In this document: positions 45,798 to 53,915 of the stretch, one piece after another | Layout of the letters: each line of letters opens with the position of its first letter | Position numbering within the stretch: the first letter of the stretch is position 1 | Position numbers and translations under genes: made by a program | The notes under the pieces: model-generated | The model's input: only the letters and a program-made list of their open reading frames with translations | Databases searched by the model: none | What the model was told of the DNA's origin: nothing | From: Allorhizobium borbori | GTDB lineage: Bacteria > Pseudomonadota > Alphaproteobacteria > Rhizobiales > Rhizobiaceae | Assembly (NCBI RefSeq): GCF_014196535.1 | Contig: NZ_JACIDU010000013.1 | Coordinates: forward strand, 1 to 64,000 | Direction of reading: 5' to 3' | Length of the DNA stretch: 64,000 nt

Positions 45798-46679
45798 TTA
45801 GCTGCGGAAGAGCGACAGAATGTTCTGCGAAGAAGAGTTGGCGATCGAGAGGGACTGGACCGCGAGCTGCTGCTGGGTCTGCAGGGCAGACAGCTTGGCC
45901 GATTCTTCTTCCATGTCGGCATCGACGAGCTTGCTGACACCGGATTCGATGGCGTCGGAAAGCTTGTTGGAGAATTCCGTTTGCAGGTCGATACGCTTGG
46001 AGATCGAGCCGAGGACAGAGCCGCCGGTGGTCAGGGCCTTCAGGGCCGTTTCAACCGTGCTGAGCGAGGCAGCGACAGCGCCAGAAGCCAGCGAAGCCGA
46101 CGTGAAGGCAGCAATGTCCTTAAGAACGCCCGAGGCCGTGTCGGCCATGCCGGTGGTGGCGTTCTTGCCGAACAGGGCGAAGGAGCCGGTGGTGACCGTT
46201 TCCGTCGTGACGGTGACGCCGCTGCCGGAGGTACGGACGAAGGCTGTCACGACCGAGTTGGTGCCCGTTGCACCCAGCATCCAGTTTTCGCCGTTGAACG
46301 AAGCAGAGTTGGCGATCGAAACGAGCTGGGACTGGAGCTGCTTGACTTCGTCCCAGACCTTGTCGTCGTCGACGGTGGATTCGTTCAGCGAAACCAGCTT
46401 GGTCTTGATTTCGTTGACGACGTCTATGGCGCTTTCGATGGCGGCGTAGGCAACGTCGACCTTGGCGGCGCCGACACCCAGGGCATCCGTAGCGGCGTTC
46501 ACGGCGCCGTTATCGGAGCGCATGGTCGTCGCGATCGACCAGTAAGCAGCGTTGTCCTTGGCTTCAGCAATACGATAGCCCGACGAAACGCGGTTCTGAG
46601 TATTTTCGAGGCTGCTATTGACCGCGCGCAGCGTCTGAAGGGCGGACATAGCGGAAGTGTTAGTATTGATGCTGGTCAT
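45798..46679 (-). CDS. fla: Flagellin 2
   Basis: A 293-residue flagellin with the same D0/D1 ends as flagellin 1 (MTSINTNTSAMSALQTLRAVN; QSLSIANSSSQNILSLFRS). The N-terminal helix variant RISEAKDN-like YRIAEAKDN resembles flagellin 4, while the middle and C-terminus follow flagellins 1 and 3. This mosaic look suggests gene conversion. AAGGGGCAA ribosome site; leader motif and CtrA-type site upstream. Confidence 0.95.
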   Translation of the reverse strand: MTSINTNTSAMSALQTLRAVNSSLENTQNRVSSGYRIAEAKDNAAYWSIATTMRSDNGAVNAATDALGVGAAKVDVAYAAIESAIDVVNEIKTKLVSLNESTVDDDKVWDEVKQLQSQLVSIANSASFNGENWMLGATGTNSVVTAFVRTSGSGVTVTTETVTTGSFALFGKNATTGMADTASGVLKDIAAFTSASLASGAVAASLSTVETALKALTTGGSVLGSISKRIDLQTEFSNKLSDAIESGVSKLVDADMEEESAKLSALQTQQQLAVQSLSIANSSSQNILSLFRS

Positions 46680-46715
46680 AATATTATTGCCCCTTAGTTT
46701 GGCAAATTTTTACAA

Positions 46716-46738
46716 GGGACATCCCAGATTAAAGCCGG
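46716..46738 (-). promoter_or_regulatory. Flagellin leader motif (copy 2)
   Basis: Minus strand CCGG-7 nt-CTGG-GATGTCCC, within the 5' leader about 37 nt before the start codon. The two GG-rich halves could pair in the RNA. Confidence 0.55.
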
Positions 46739-46762
46739 GAACGATGATCGGCTACATGCCTG

Positions 46763-46777
46763 TTAACCATTATTTAA
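46763..46777. promoter_or_regulatory. CtrA-type site upstream of flagellin 2
   Basis: TTAA at 46763-46766 and TTAA at 46774-46777 separated by 7 nt, about 85 bp upstream of the flagellin 2 start in an AT-rich promoter region. AT-richness raises the chance of a fortuitous match. Confidence 0.4.
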
Positions 46778-46924
46778 TCATTAGGTTAACTCATCGTTTC
46801 GATGTGCTTATAAAACACTATTATGGTTAACAGGTGATAAACATGGATTTTGAAAATAAAAAACTCTGAAGAATTTTCTTACCGGGAGAGAAATTTCGAA
46901 TTTCAGACACCAGAACGCAAAAAA

Positions 46925-46952
46925 GCCGCCCCAAGGGTCTCCTTGGGGCGGC
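46925..46952 (-). terminator. Terminator of flagellin 3
   Basis: A perfect 12-bp stem (GCCGCCCCAAGG and complement) with a 4-nt loop. On the minus strand it is followed by TTTTTTGCG, 23 bp past the stop. Confidence 0.9.
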
Positions 46953-46975
46953 GTGTGTCGATGCTAACCGGGCGA

Positions 46976-47857
46976 TTAGCCGCGGAAGAGCGAGAGAATG
47001 TTCTGCGAAGAAGAGTTGGCGATCGAGAGGGACTGGATCGCGAGCTGCTGCTGGGTCTGCAGGGCAGACAGCTTGGCAGACTCTTCTTCCATGTTGGCAT
47101 CGACCAGCTTGCTGACGCCGGATTCGATGGCGTCGGAAAGCTTGGTGGAGAATTCCGTCTGCAGGTCGATACGCTTGGAGATCGAGCCGAGGACAGAGCC
47201 GCCGGTGGTCAGGGCCTTCAGGGCCGTTTCAACCGTGCTGAGCGAGGCAGCAACAGCGGTGGAGGCCAGCGACAGCGACGTGAAGGCAGCGATGTCCTTC
47301 AGGACGCCCGAGGCCGTGTCGGCCATGCCGGTCGTGGCGTTCTTGCCGAACAGGGCGAAGGAGCCGGTGGTGATCGTTTCCGACGTGACGGTGACGCCGC
47401 TGCCGGAGGTGCGGACGAAGGAGGTCACGACCGAGTTGGTGGCCGTCGCACCCAGCATCCAGTTTTCGCCGTTGAACGAAGCGGCGTTGGCGATCGAAAC
47501 GAGCTGGGACTGGAGCTGCTTGACCTCGTCCCAGACCTTGTCGTCATCGACGGTGGATTCGTTCAGCGAAACCAGCTTGGTCTTGATTTCGTTGACGACG
47601 TCGATGGCGCTTTCGACGGCTGCGTAGGCAACGTCGACCTTGGCGGCACCGACGCCGAGAGCGTCAGTGGCAGCGCCGATGGCGCCGTTGTCGGAGCGCA
47701 TGGTCGTTGCGATCGACCAGTAGGCGGCGTTGTCGGAAGCGGAACCAACCTTGTAACCGGAAGACACGCGACCTTGTGTGGATTCCAGGTTGCTGTTGAT
47801 GGAACGCAGCGTCTGGAGAGCTGCCATTGCGGAAGTGTTGGTGTTGATACTCGTCAT
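46976..47857 (-). CDS. fla: Flagellin 3
   Basis: A 293-residue flagellin, nearly identical in protein to flagellin 1 through residue 200 (VSSGYKVGSASDNAAYW) and with the same C-terminus. It is one of two minus-strand copies. AAGGGGCAA ribosome site, and the leader motif is shared with the other copies. Confidence 0.95.
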   Translation of the reverse strand: MTSINTNTSAMAALQTLRSINSNLESTQGRVSSGYKVGSASDNAAYWSIATTMRSDNGAIGAATDALGVGAAKVDVAYAAVESAIDVVNEIKTKLVSLNESTVDDDKVWDEVKQLQSQLVSIANAASFNGENWMLGATATNSVVTSFVRTSGSGVTVTSETITTGSFALFGKNATTGMADTASGVLKDIAAFTSLSLASTAVAASLSTVETALKALTTGGSVLGSISKRIDLQTEFSTKLSDAIESGVSKLVDANMEEESAKLSALQTQQQLAIQSLSIANSSSQNILSLFRG

Positions 47858-47892
47858 ACTAATACTTGCCCCTTAACTTGGCACTACTACAA

Positions 47893-47915
47893 GGGACATT
47901 CCGGAATATAACCGG
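47893..47915 (-). promoter_or_regulatory. Flagellin leader motif (copy 3)
   Basis: Minus strand CCGG-7 nt-CCGG-AATGTCCC, 35 nt before the flagellin 3 start. It shares CGTTCCCGG upstream with copy 4. Confidence 0.6.
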
Positions 47916-48479
47916 GAACGATAGACAGCTACATGCTTGTTGACTTGTTAACTATTTTGTCAACCCATCGCTTTGCACGGCCATTAAAGCGCGCGATAGT
48001 TAATGTTGGATAAATGCTGGCGATTTTTATTTGGAGAGCCGGATTTTTCGGGAAAGCGCGTGGCGGTCAGAATATCTGAAGATACTGAAATAATAGACAT
48101 CGCCATGACCTGCCTGCGTCACGCCTGTGCCCATGCGCGCGGTTTCAGGTGGGCGGCCCGGCGAGGCGCGGGGGCAAACGTTAACGACGGCTTCATCCGG
48201 GATGAAGGGTCATTAATATTCGTATCTGCACCATTAATTTTTTCGCCGGAAATCGCATCGAAAAGGCTGGAATGCGCGTTCATTCGGCTTTTTCAGTAAC
48301 ATCCTGTTAACATGTAACGCTTTGATTTTATAAAAAATTTATGGAGATTTACAGAAAATGAATTTCCCGGCGGTGTCTTTAGGGTTTGTTAACCATAATG
48401 GTGTTTTCTGTGACCATCGAAACGGCGAGTTAACCAATCAACATCGCGGGTTGACAGGCATGTGAGCTGATCGCCGTTC

Positions 48480-48502
48480 CCGGTTCTGATCCGGAATGTC
48501 CC
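48480..48502 (+). promoter_or_regulatory. Flagellin leader motif (copy 4)
   Basis: CCGG-7 nt-CCGG-AATGTCCC, 36 nt before flagellin 4. The stretch from GGCATGT through this motif matches the flagellin 3 leader on the other strand. Confidence 0.6.
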
Positions 48503-48538
48503 TTGAAATCGAGACCACATTGAGGGGCACGTATTCTT

Positions 48539-49414
48539 ATGACGAGCATCATTACCAACGTTTCCGCCATGGCAGCTCTCCAGACGCTGCGTTCCGTCAA
48601 CTCCGACCTCGAAAGTGCGCAGAACCGCGTTTCTACGGGTTATCGTATCAGCGAGGCCAAGGACAACGCCGCTTACTGGTCGATCGCTACCACGATGCGC
48701 TCGGACAATGGCGCCGTGAATGCCGCCGCCGATGCGCTCGGCGTGGGTGCCGCCAAGGTTGATGTGGCTTATGCCGGCATCGAAAGCGCCATCGACATCG
48801 TTACGGAAATCAAGAACAAGATCGTTTCCGCGTCGGAAACCAGTGTCGACGTTACAAAGATTCAGGATGAAATCTCCCAGCTTCAGGCTCAACTCAAGTC
48901 GATTGCGAACTCCGCATCGTTCAACGGCGAAAACTGGCTGATCGGTTCCGCGTCAACGACCAACTCGGTGGTCACCGCCTTTGTCAGAACGGGCTCTGGC
49001 TCGGTTCTGGTGGCCACCGAAACGGTCAGCAGCGGCAGCTTTGCGCTGTTCGGCAAGGGCGCCGACGGTATGGCGAATACGAGCACCGGTCTGCTGGCCT
49101 CCATTGCGGCCATTTCGCTGACCAGCGCATCAAACATGGCTACCCAACTGGCAATCGTCGAGACAGCGCTGAAGGACCTCACCAAGGGTGCTGCGACGAT
49201 CGGTTCGCTTTCCAAGCGTATCGACCTTCAGTCCGAATTCGCGAATGTTCTCTCTGACTCCATCGAAAAGGGTGTGAGCCGCCTGGTCGACGCGGACATG
49301 GAAGAGGAATCGGCCAAGCTGTCGGCGCTCCAGACGCAACAGCAGCTCGCCATCCAGTCACTCTCGATCGCCAATTCCAGCGCTCAGAACATTCTCTCGC
49401 TCTTCCGCCAGTAA
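48539..49414 (+). CDS. fla: Flagellin 4
   Basis: A 291-residue flagellin with the standard ends (MTSIITNVSAMAALQTLRSVN; LSIANSSAQNILSLFRQ) but a more diverged centre (ITEIKNKIVSASETSVDVTKIQDEI). It is a second, distinct filament subunit type next to the 1/2/3 group. GAGGGGCA ribosome site. Confidence 0.94.
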   Translation: MTSIITNVSAMAALQTLRSVNSDLESAQNRVSTGYRISEAKDNAAYWSIATTMRSDNGAVNAAADALGVGAAKVDVAYAGIESAIDIVTEIKNKIVSASETSVDVTKIQDEISQLQAQLKSIANSASFNGENWLIGSASTTNSVVTAFVRTGSGSVLVATETVSSGSFALFGKGADGMANTSTGLLASIAAISLTSASNMATQLAIVETALKDLTKGAATIGSLSKRIDLQSEFANVLSDSIEKGVSRLVDADMEEESAKLSALQTQQQLAIQSLSIANSSAQNILSLFRQ

Positions 49415-49448
49415 CAGGCGCGCGGTTTCAGCGAAGACGATCAGGGAT

Positions 49449-49479
49449 AAGGCCGCAACCGCGCCGGGAGCGGCCTTTT
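49449..49479 (+). terminator. Terminator of flagellin 4
   Basis: An 8-bp stem (AAGGCCGC/GCGGCCTT) with a 13-nt loop, followed by TTCTTTTCC, 35 bp after the stop. Confidence 0.75.
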
Positions 49480-49598
49480 CTTTTCCTTGGGATGCTTGCC
49501 AACCGGTTAGCTTTTGGTTAACCATGATGGCAACTCCCGTATAGGATGAGCGCGTGGCTGGCCCTTGGGGCATTGGCATGATTGCCGCAAAGCCACCG

Positions 49599-49623
49599 CC
49601 GGTTTGCAGTCCGGCATGTTCCC
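49599..49623 (+). promoter_or_regulatory. Flagellin leader motif (copy 5)
   Basis: CCGG-7 nt-TCCGG-CATGTTCCC about 27 nt before flagellin 5. The motif persists although the protein is strongly diverged. Confidence 0.5.
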
Positions 49624-49649
49624 GTTGAGCGAACAGGGACTTCCCACTC

Positions 49650-50618
49650 ATGGCATACAACATCATCACGCCGAATCTGGTCAGCAGCTCCTTGCAGACG
49701 CTTCTGTTTTCGAACGGTCAGCTTGAAGACACTTTGTCCACCTTGTCGAGCGGCTACAGTGTTGCCAGCGCAAAGGATGATCCCGGCTATTGGTCGACAT
49801 CCAATTCCCTCAGCTCCGATCAAAGCATCATTGAGAGCGTCGGCGATGCTTTGAACCTGTCCGAATCAACGGTCGATACCGCCTACACGGCGCTGAACAC
49901 CGTTCTCGAGCAGCTTTCCGCCTTGCGCAAATCGCTCGTTACCGCAACGGAATCGAGTGCGGACCGTTCCCAGATCAGCACGGCCGTCGAAAGTACGAAG
50001 AAGACGCTGCAACAGGCCATCGAATCGGCTCAGTTCAGCGGTACGAATTGGCTGCTCAACAATCAGGCGAATCTCAGCGGCACGAATTCCTTCGTTGCCT
50101 CGTTTCAGCGTACGGCCAGCGGCACGGTCCAGTTGACCACCCAGGGCATTCCGGCTGCAGATACGGTTCTGGTCGATACGCAGGACGCCAGCCGCGGTCT
50201 GCTGACCGGTGCGGTTGATGCCTCGCAGTTGAATAATACCGGTTCCAGTACGCCCCGCAATTACTATCTGTTGAATATGGGGTCGGCCTCTGGCGTCACG
50301 GGCACGGAAATCGCCGTCTCGGAAACGACGACCGAAGAGCAGCTCAAGGACATGATGTATGTGGTCGACAACCTGATGGGCAGCGTTACCAAGATTGCCA
50401 GCCGCGTCGGTGATATGCTGAACCGGATTTCCACCCAGTCGGATTTTGCCGATGAACTCAGCAAGACGCTGGAGACCAGCGTTTCGCGGTTGATCGACGC
50501 CAATATGGAAGAAGTCAGCGCGCGCCAGACGGCCGCCAAGGTGCAGGCCGATCTCGCTGCGGAGGTCGTGTCTCTGGCCAATACCAACATGCAGAAGCTG
50601 CTGCTGATCTTTGGCTGA
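49650..50618 (+). CDS. Flagellin 5, divergent (FlaD-like)
   Basis: A 322-residue divergent flagellin. N-terminal MAYNIITPNLVSSSLQTLLFSNGQLEDTLSTLSSGYSVASAKDDPGYWS and C-terminal DANMEEVSARQTAAKVQADLAAEVVSLANTNMQKLLLIF keep the D0/D1 pattern, while the centre is longer and unlike flagellins 1-4. It may be a minor or basal filament subunit. Confidence 0.88.
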   Translation: MAYNIITPNLVSSSLQTLLFSNGQLEDTLSTLSSGYSVASAKDDPGYWSTSNSLSSDQSIIESVGDALNLSESTVDTAYTALNTVLEQLSALRKSLVTATESSADRSQISTAVESTKKTLQQAIESAQFSGTNWLLNNQANLSGTNSFVASFQRTASGTVQLTTQGIPAADTVLVDTQDASRGLLTGAVDASQLNNTGSSTPRNYYLLNMGSASGVTGTEIAVSETTTEEQLKDMMYVVDNLMGSVTKIASRVGDMLNRISTQSDFADELSKTLETSVSRLIDANMEEVSARQTAAKVQADLAAEVVSLANTNMQKLLLIFG

Positions 50619-50628
50619 CGCGTTGCAA

Positions 50629-50643
50629 AAGGCGATCGGCCTT
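50629..50643 (+). terminator. Short hairpin after flagellin 5
   Basis: AAGGC-5 nt-GCCTT immediately after the flagellin 5 stop, with no T tract beyond CTTCAT. A weak candidate terminator. Confidence 0.35.
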
Positions 50644-50647
50644 CATC

Positions 50648-50669
50648 CTCGCACAAGTTTGGCACCCTA
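50648..50669 (+). promoter_or_regulatory. Candidate class II flagellar promoter of the motB operon
   Basis: CTCGCACAAGTTT, 5 nt, CCTA, about 150 bp before the FliH-like gene. Its left 13 nt are identical to the fliF and flhA copies. Confidence 0.7.
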
Positions 50670-50821
50670 GGGTCGGGGAGAGATTGCTTTCGGCGGAGGG
50701 TTGGACTGTCCTTTGCCGGGCAACGATGTCATCGAATGTTGGGGAGTCCCGTGGCGAGAAACAGACTGTCGAAACGAGCGGTTCGGATCGATCAGGTGTT
50801 CTCCCGCGGCTCCGGAGGTGA

Positions 50822-51457
50822 ATGATGAGCGCGATGATCGCCCGCTATCTGAAGGATTTCGGTGCGCCGGTCTTTCCGGTCGCAGACGAGCGGCCCGTTG
50901 AAGACGGGCCTTTCGGCTTTCCGGCTCTGGTCGATCTGGAGACCGTTGCCGATCCGGAGACGATCCGCAGCGAAGCCTTTGCCGAGGGGCACGAGGTTGC
51001 GACCACCGAGTTGACGGAACGCCACGCGACGGAAATGGCCGCGCTTGCCGAAAGTCACGCCGCTGAGATGGCTGCCCTCGCAGAGCATTATGAGGCGCAT
51101 GTCACGGCCATGATTGCCGAACGTCTGGACGTGATGACCGAAGAGGTTGCCCGGTCCGTCACCGAGGCGACGGCGCAGGTTCTTCTGCCCTTCCTGGGTG
51201 AACTGGTGACCCGCAAGGCCATTGCCGATCTGGCCGTTCTTCTGAAGGGCGTGATCGAGGAGGGTGAGGCGGGCCGCATACGGTTGCGCGGTCCCGAAAG
51301 CGCCTTCCGGCGACTGGCGGAACGCATGGGAGACAAGGTGGCGCTGCTCGATTTCGAGGAAAGCGCTGAAATGGATTTGACGGCGGAGATCGGCACGGCC
51401 GTTCTGGTCACGCGCCTGAGCGCGTTTGCTGCCGGTCTTGAAAAGGTGATGGAATGA
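50822..51457 (+). CDS. FliH-like protein of the motB operon
   Basis: A 211-residue protein with a Glu/Ala-rich coiled coil at about 55-110 (repeated ERHATEMAALAE units) and a C-terminal globular part (IRLRGPESAFRRLAERMG...). This layout resembles FliH, the FliI partner, and no other FliH candidate occurs in the window. The family assignment is tentative. It overlaps motB by 4 bp. Start may be 50822, 50825 or 50834. Confidence 0.6.
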   Translation: MMSAMIARYLKDFGAPVFPVADERPVEDGPFGFPALVDLETVADPETIRSEAFAEGHEVATTELTERHATEMAALAESHAAEMAALAEHYEAHVTAMIAERLDVMTEEVARSVTEATAQVLLPFLGELVTRKAIADLAVLLKGVIEEGEAGRIRLRGPESAFRRLAERMGDKVALLDFEESAEMDLTAEIGTAVLVTRLSAFAAGLEKVME

Positions 51458-52650
51458 GCGAAGGCGAAAGTCACCACCACGGCAAAAACGAGATCATCGT
51501 CGTCAAGAAACATGGCGGCGCCCATGACGGTGCGCATGGCGGCGCTTGGAAGATCGCCTATGCCGACTTCATGACCGCCATGATGGCCTTCTTTCTGGTG
51601 ATGTGGCTGGTCAATGCTTCGAACGAGGAAACCAAGGCCTCTGTCGCCAGCTATTTCAACCCGATCAAACTGGCCGACGATACGCCGGCGCAGAAGGGGC
51701 TGAAAAAGCCATCGGAACAGGCTGAGGGCGAACAATCCGCTGAAAAGTCGAAGGTGAAGAGCCAGACCAATACGGAAGAGGGCGGCAGCGCCATGTCCGG
51801 TGAGGATCTGAGCGCGACTTCTGGCGACCAGAGTAAATATTCCGAAGCCGATCTGTTCCAGAACCCCTATGCGGTTCTCGCCGAGATTGCCCAGGAAGTG
51901 GGGCAGCAGGCGAATGTCAGCGTCAAGGGCGAGGGCGGTGCGGCCAATGCCGGCCCTTCGACTGGCGCATCCGGCGGCGAAGCCTATCGCGACCCCTTCG
52001 ATCCCGATTTCTGGAGCCGTCAGGTTCAGTCCGCGAAGGCGCAGTCGTCCAAGGTGGACGATAGTACCCTGCCGGAATCCAAGCAGGTCGTTGCAGCCCG
52101 TGAGGCTGCCAAGGAAAAGCCAGTCGACAAGAAGGATGATGTCGTCGCCAAGGCCGACGATGCGAAGAACCGCGCCGCCGAGGCCGCGCAGGAGAAAGCA
52201 GCCGACAAGCTGAGCGAAGAGATCAAACAGCAGCTTGCCGGCGTTTCCGGCAAGCTGGCCGAAGGTTTGGTTGTAACGCCCTCGGAGGGCGGCTTGCTCG
52301 TGACCATATCCGACCAGCAGAACGATGCCATGTTCGGTGTCGGCTCGGCTGTGCCGCAGAAGGAAATGGTTCTGGCGATGGAGAAAATCGGCGCCATCCT
52401 CAAGGCGCGCAAGGGATCGATCGTCATTCGCGGGCATACCGATGGGCGCCCCTTCAACGGCAAGTCGGGCGACAACTGGAGCCTGTCGATGGACCGTGCC
52501 CATGCCGCCTATTTCATGCTGGTGCGTGGCGGGCTCGATGAAAAGCGGGTCGAACAGGTGTCCGGCTTCGCCGATCGCCGCCTTCAGGTGCAGGATGATC
52601 CGCTCAATCCGGCCAACCGACGCATCGAAATCCTGATTCAGGACGGTTAG
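51454..52650 (+). CDS. motB: Flagellar motor stator protein MotB
   Basis: A 398-residue protein. A His-rich cytoplasmic N-terminus is followed by a single transmembrane helix with the proton-binding Asp38 (AYADFMTAMMAFFLVMWL), a plug segment and a long low-complexity periplasmic linker. The OmpA-like peptidoglycan-binding domain is at about 275-395 (IVIRGHTDGRPF, NRRIEILIQDG). The linker is longer than in enteric MotB, as in rhizobia where MotC binds. Confidence 0.95.
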   Translation: MSEGESHHHGKNEIIVVKKHGGAHDGAHGGAWKIAYADFMTAMMAFFLVMWLVNASNEETKASVASYFNPIKLADDTPAQKGLKKPSEQAEGEQSAEKSKVKSQTNTEEGGSAMSGEDLSATSGDQSKYSEADLFQNPYAVLAEIAQEVGQQANVSVKGEGGAANAGPSTGASGGEAYRDPFDPDFWSRQVQSAKAQSSKVDDSTLPESKQVVAAREAAKEKPVDKKDDVVAKADDAKNRAAEAAQEKAADKLSEEIKQQLAGVSGKLAEGLVVTPSEGGLLVTISDQQNDAMFGVGSAVPQKEMVLAMEKIGAILKARKGSIVIRGHTDGRPFNGKSGDNWSLSMDRAHAAYFMLVRGGLDEKRVEQVSGFADRRLQVQDDPLNPANRRIEILIQDG

Positions 52651-52655
52651 AGCCG

Positions 52656-53915
52656 ATGAAGCGAACAAAGCGGCGGTTTCGTCTTCACTCATGGCTTCTG
52701 GTTGGTGCGCTTCTGTCTCCGGGCGTGGCCCAGGCGGATGAGGACCTTGCACCCTACAAGGTGCTGCGCTCCCTCCAATTCGTTCAGGATGCGGTGGTCC
52801 AGGGCGACCATTCCGCAGGCGAGATGCAGCGGTTCATTCTGGAAACCATCGACAAGCGGCTTCGTTCGGCCGAGCCGAGCGTGTTCGAAGACCCGCGAAA
52901 TGTCGACGCGGCCCTGATCTACTCCATGAGCGGTGGCAACCCCGCGACGCTGGATTATCTCGTGGCGCGTGATGTCGAGGGCAATTTCGACAGCCGCGTC
53001 ATCGATGCACTGCGCAAGTATTTCAACGGCCAGGGAACGCTGGTGGCGAAAAGCCTGCCGGACATGGTGCCGGAATATCTGAACGCCCGCATCGGCCCCT
53101 ATCTGGCATTGGTCAGCGGCAATATTCTGCTCAGTTCGGATGTGAATGCCGCACTCGGTTTCTTTGATCAGGCCCGGCTGACGGCGCCGGGCACCATCAT
53201 CGAGGAAGCGGCATTGCGCCGCTCGTTGACGATTTCGGTCGAGAGCAATCTCGTGCCACGCGCACTTGCAACGGCAAACCGTTATGTGCGCCGCTTTCTG
53301 CATTCGCCCTATGCCAGCCAGTTCGCCGATCTGTTCGTGCAACTTGTCGTGACCAATTATGGCAGCACGGTTCAACCGGACGACATTGCCTCGACGCTCG
53401 ACCTGATGGACAAGGAACGCGCCCGGGAGGTTTTCCTGCGCATCGCACGCCGTGCGACGCTGGCCGGCAAAGCCGAGTTGGCCCGCTATGCGGCAGCCGA
53501 GGCCGATGCCCGCGCTTCTGACAAATCGGACGGTCGCGAGGCGCTGGGCAGTCTTTACGGCAATGTCGCATCCATTCCGAGCGCCGATGTCGGTGCTGCG
53601 GTCAAGATGATCGACCAGATCCCGGATGACCAGCTTTCGGACCGCGACAAGGCGCTGCGCGAGGCAGCACGGGTCGTGGCCGAGCAAATTCTGCAAGCGC
53701 CCATCGACGCTACAAGCCTCACGCAAGTAGACGCTGGCAATACAATTCCCGGACAGACGAAGCAGACGACCGCAGCCGCCGCGCCGACGACGGCACCGAA
53801 CGCGGCCGAAGCCGGTCAGGAGGCTGACGGCGCCTATCGCTCCTTCGTCGAACGCGGGCGTTCGCAACTGGAAGCGATCGACGCGCTCCTGAAGCAGGAA
53901 GGCAAGTCGAAATGA
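52656..53915 (+). CDS. motC: Periplasmic motor protein MotC
   Basis: A 419-residue secreted protein (signal peptide to about 27, ending GVAQA) with helical repeats and no catalytic motif. In S. meliloti MotC binds the MotB periplasmic domain and modulates rotation speed. Position between motB and motD confirms the call. Overlaps motD by 4 bp. Confidence 0.9.
   Translation: MKRTKRRFRLHSWLLVGALLSPGVAQADEDLAPYKVLRSLQFVQDAVVQGDHSAGEMQRFILETIDKRLRSAEPSVFEDPRNVDAALIYSMSGGNPATLDYLVARDVEGNFDSRVIDALRKYFNGQGTLVAKSLPDMVPEYLNARIGPYLALVSGNILLSSDVNAALGFFDQARLTAPGTIIEEAALRRSLTISVESNLVPRALATANRYVRRFLHSPYASQFADLFVQLVVTNYGSTVQPDDIASTLDLMDKERAREVFLRIARRATLAGKAELARYAAAEADARASDKSDGREALGSLYGNVASIPSADVGAAVKMIDQIPDDQLSDRDKALREAARVVAEQILQAPIDATSLTQVDAGNTIPGQTKQTTAAAAPTTAPNAAEAGQEADGAYRSFVERGRSQLEAIDALLKQEGKSK

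Larger units (their letters stand above)
47858..48538. other. AT-rich divergent promoter region between flagellins 3 and 4
   Basis: 681 bp without a convincing gene. An open frame at 48003-48299 has no ribosome site or similarity. Both sides carry a flagellin leader motif, and TTGACA-like hexamers lie at 47958-47963 (-) and 48451-48456 (+), placed where -35 elements could be. Confidence 0.5.

Noticed and set aside
44637-47857. A phase-variation invertible segment at the flagellins
   Set aside because: Inverted near-identical genes are present, but there is no site-specific recombinase nearby and no short inverted recombination sites were seen. Kept only as a possible homologous-recombination effect.
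46850-47911. A 353-residue open frame on + opposite flagellin 3 (and similar long frames opposite flagellins 1 and 2)
   Set aside because: It mirrors the flagellin gene on the other strand and runs through its terminator. The repeated Arg/Gly/Asp/His composition is the usual antisense shadow of a GC-rich gene.
48003-48299. A 98-residue open frame between flagellins 3 and 4
   Set aside because: No ribosome site or recognisable similarity, and it lies in an AT-rich promoter region.
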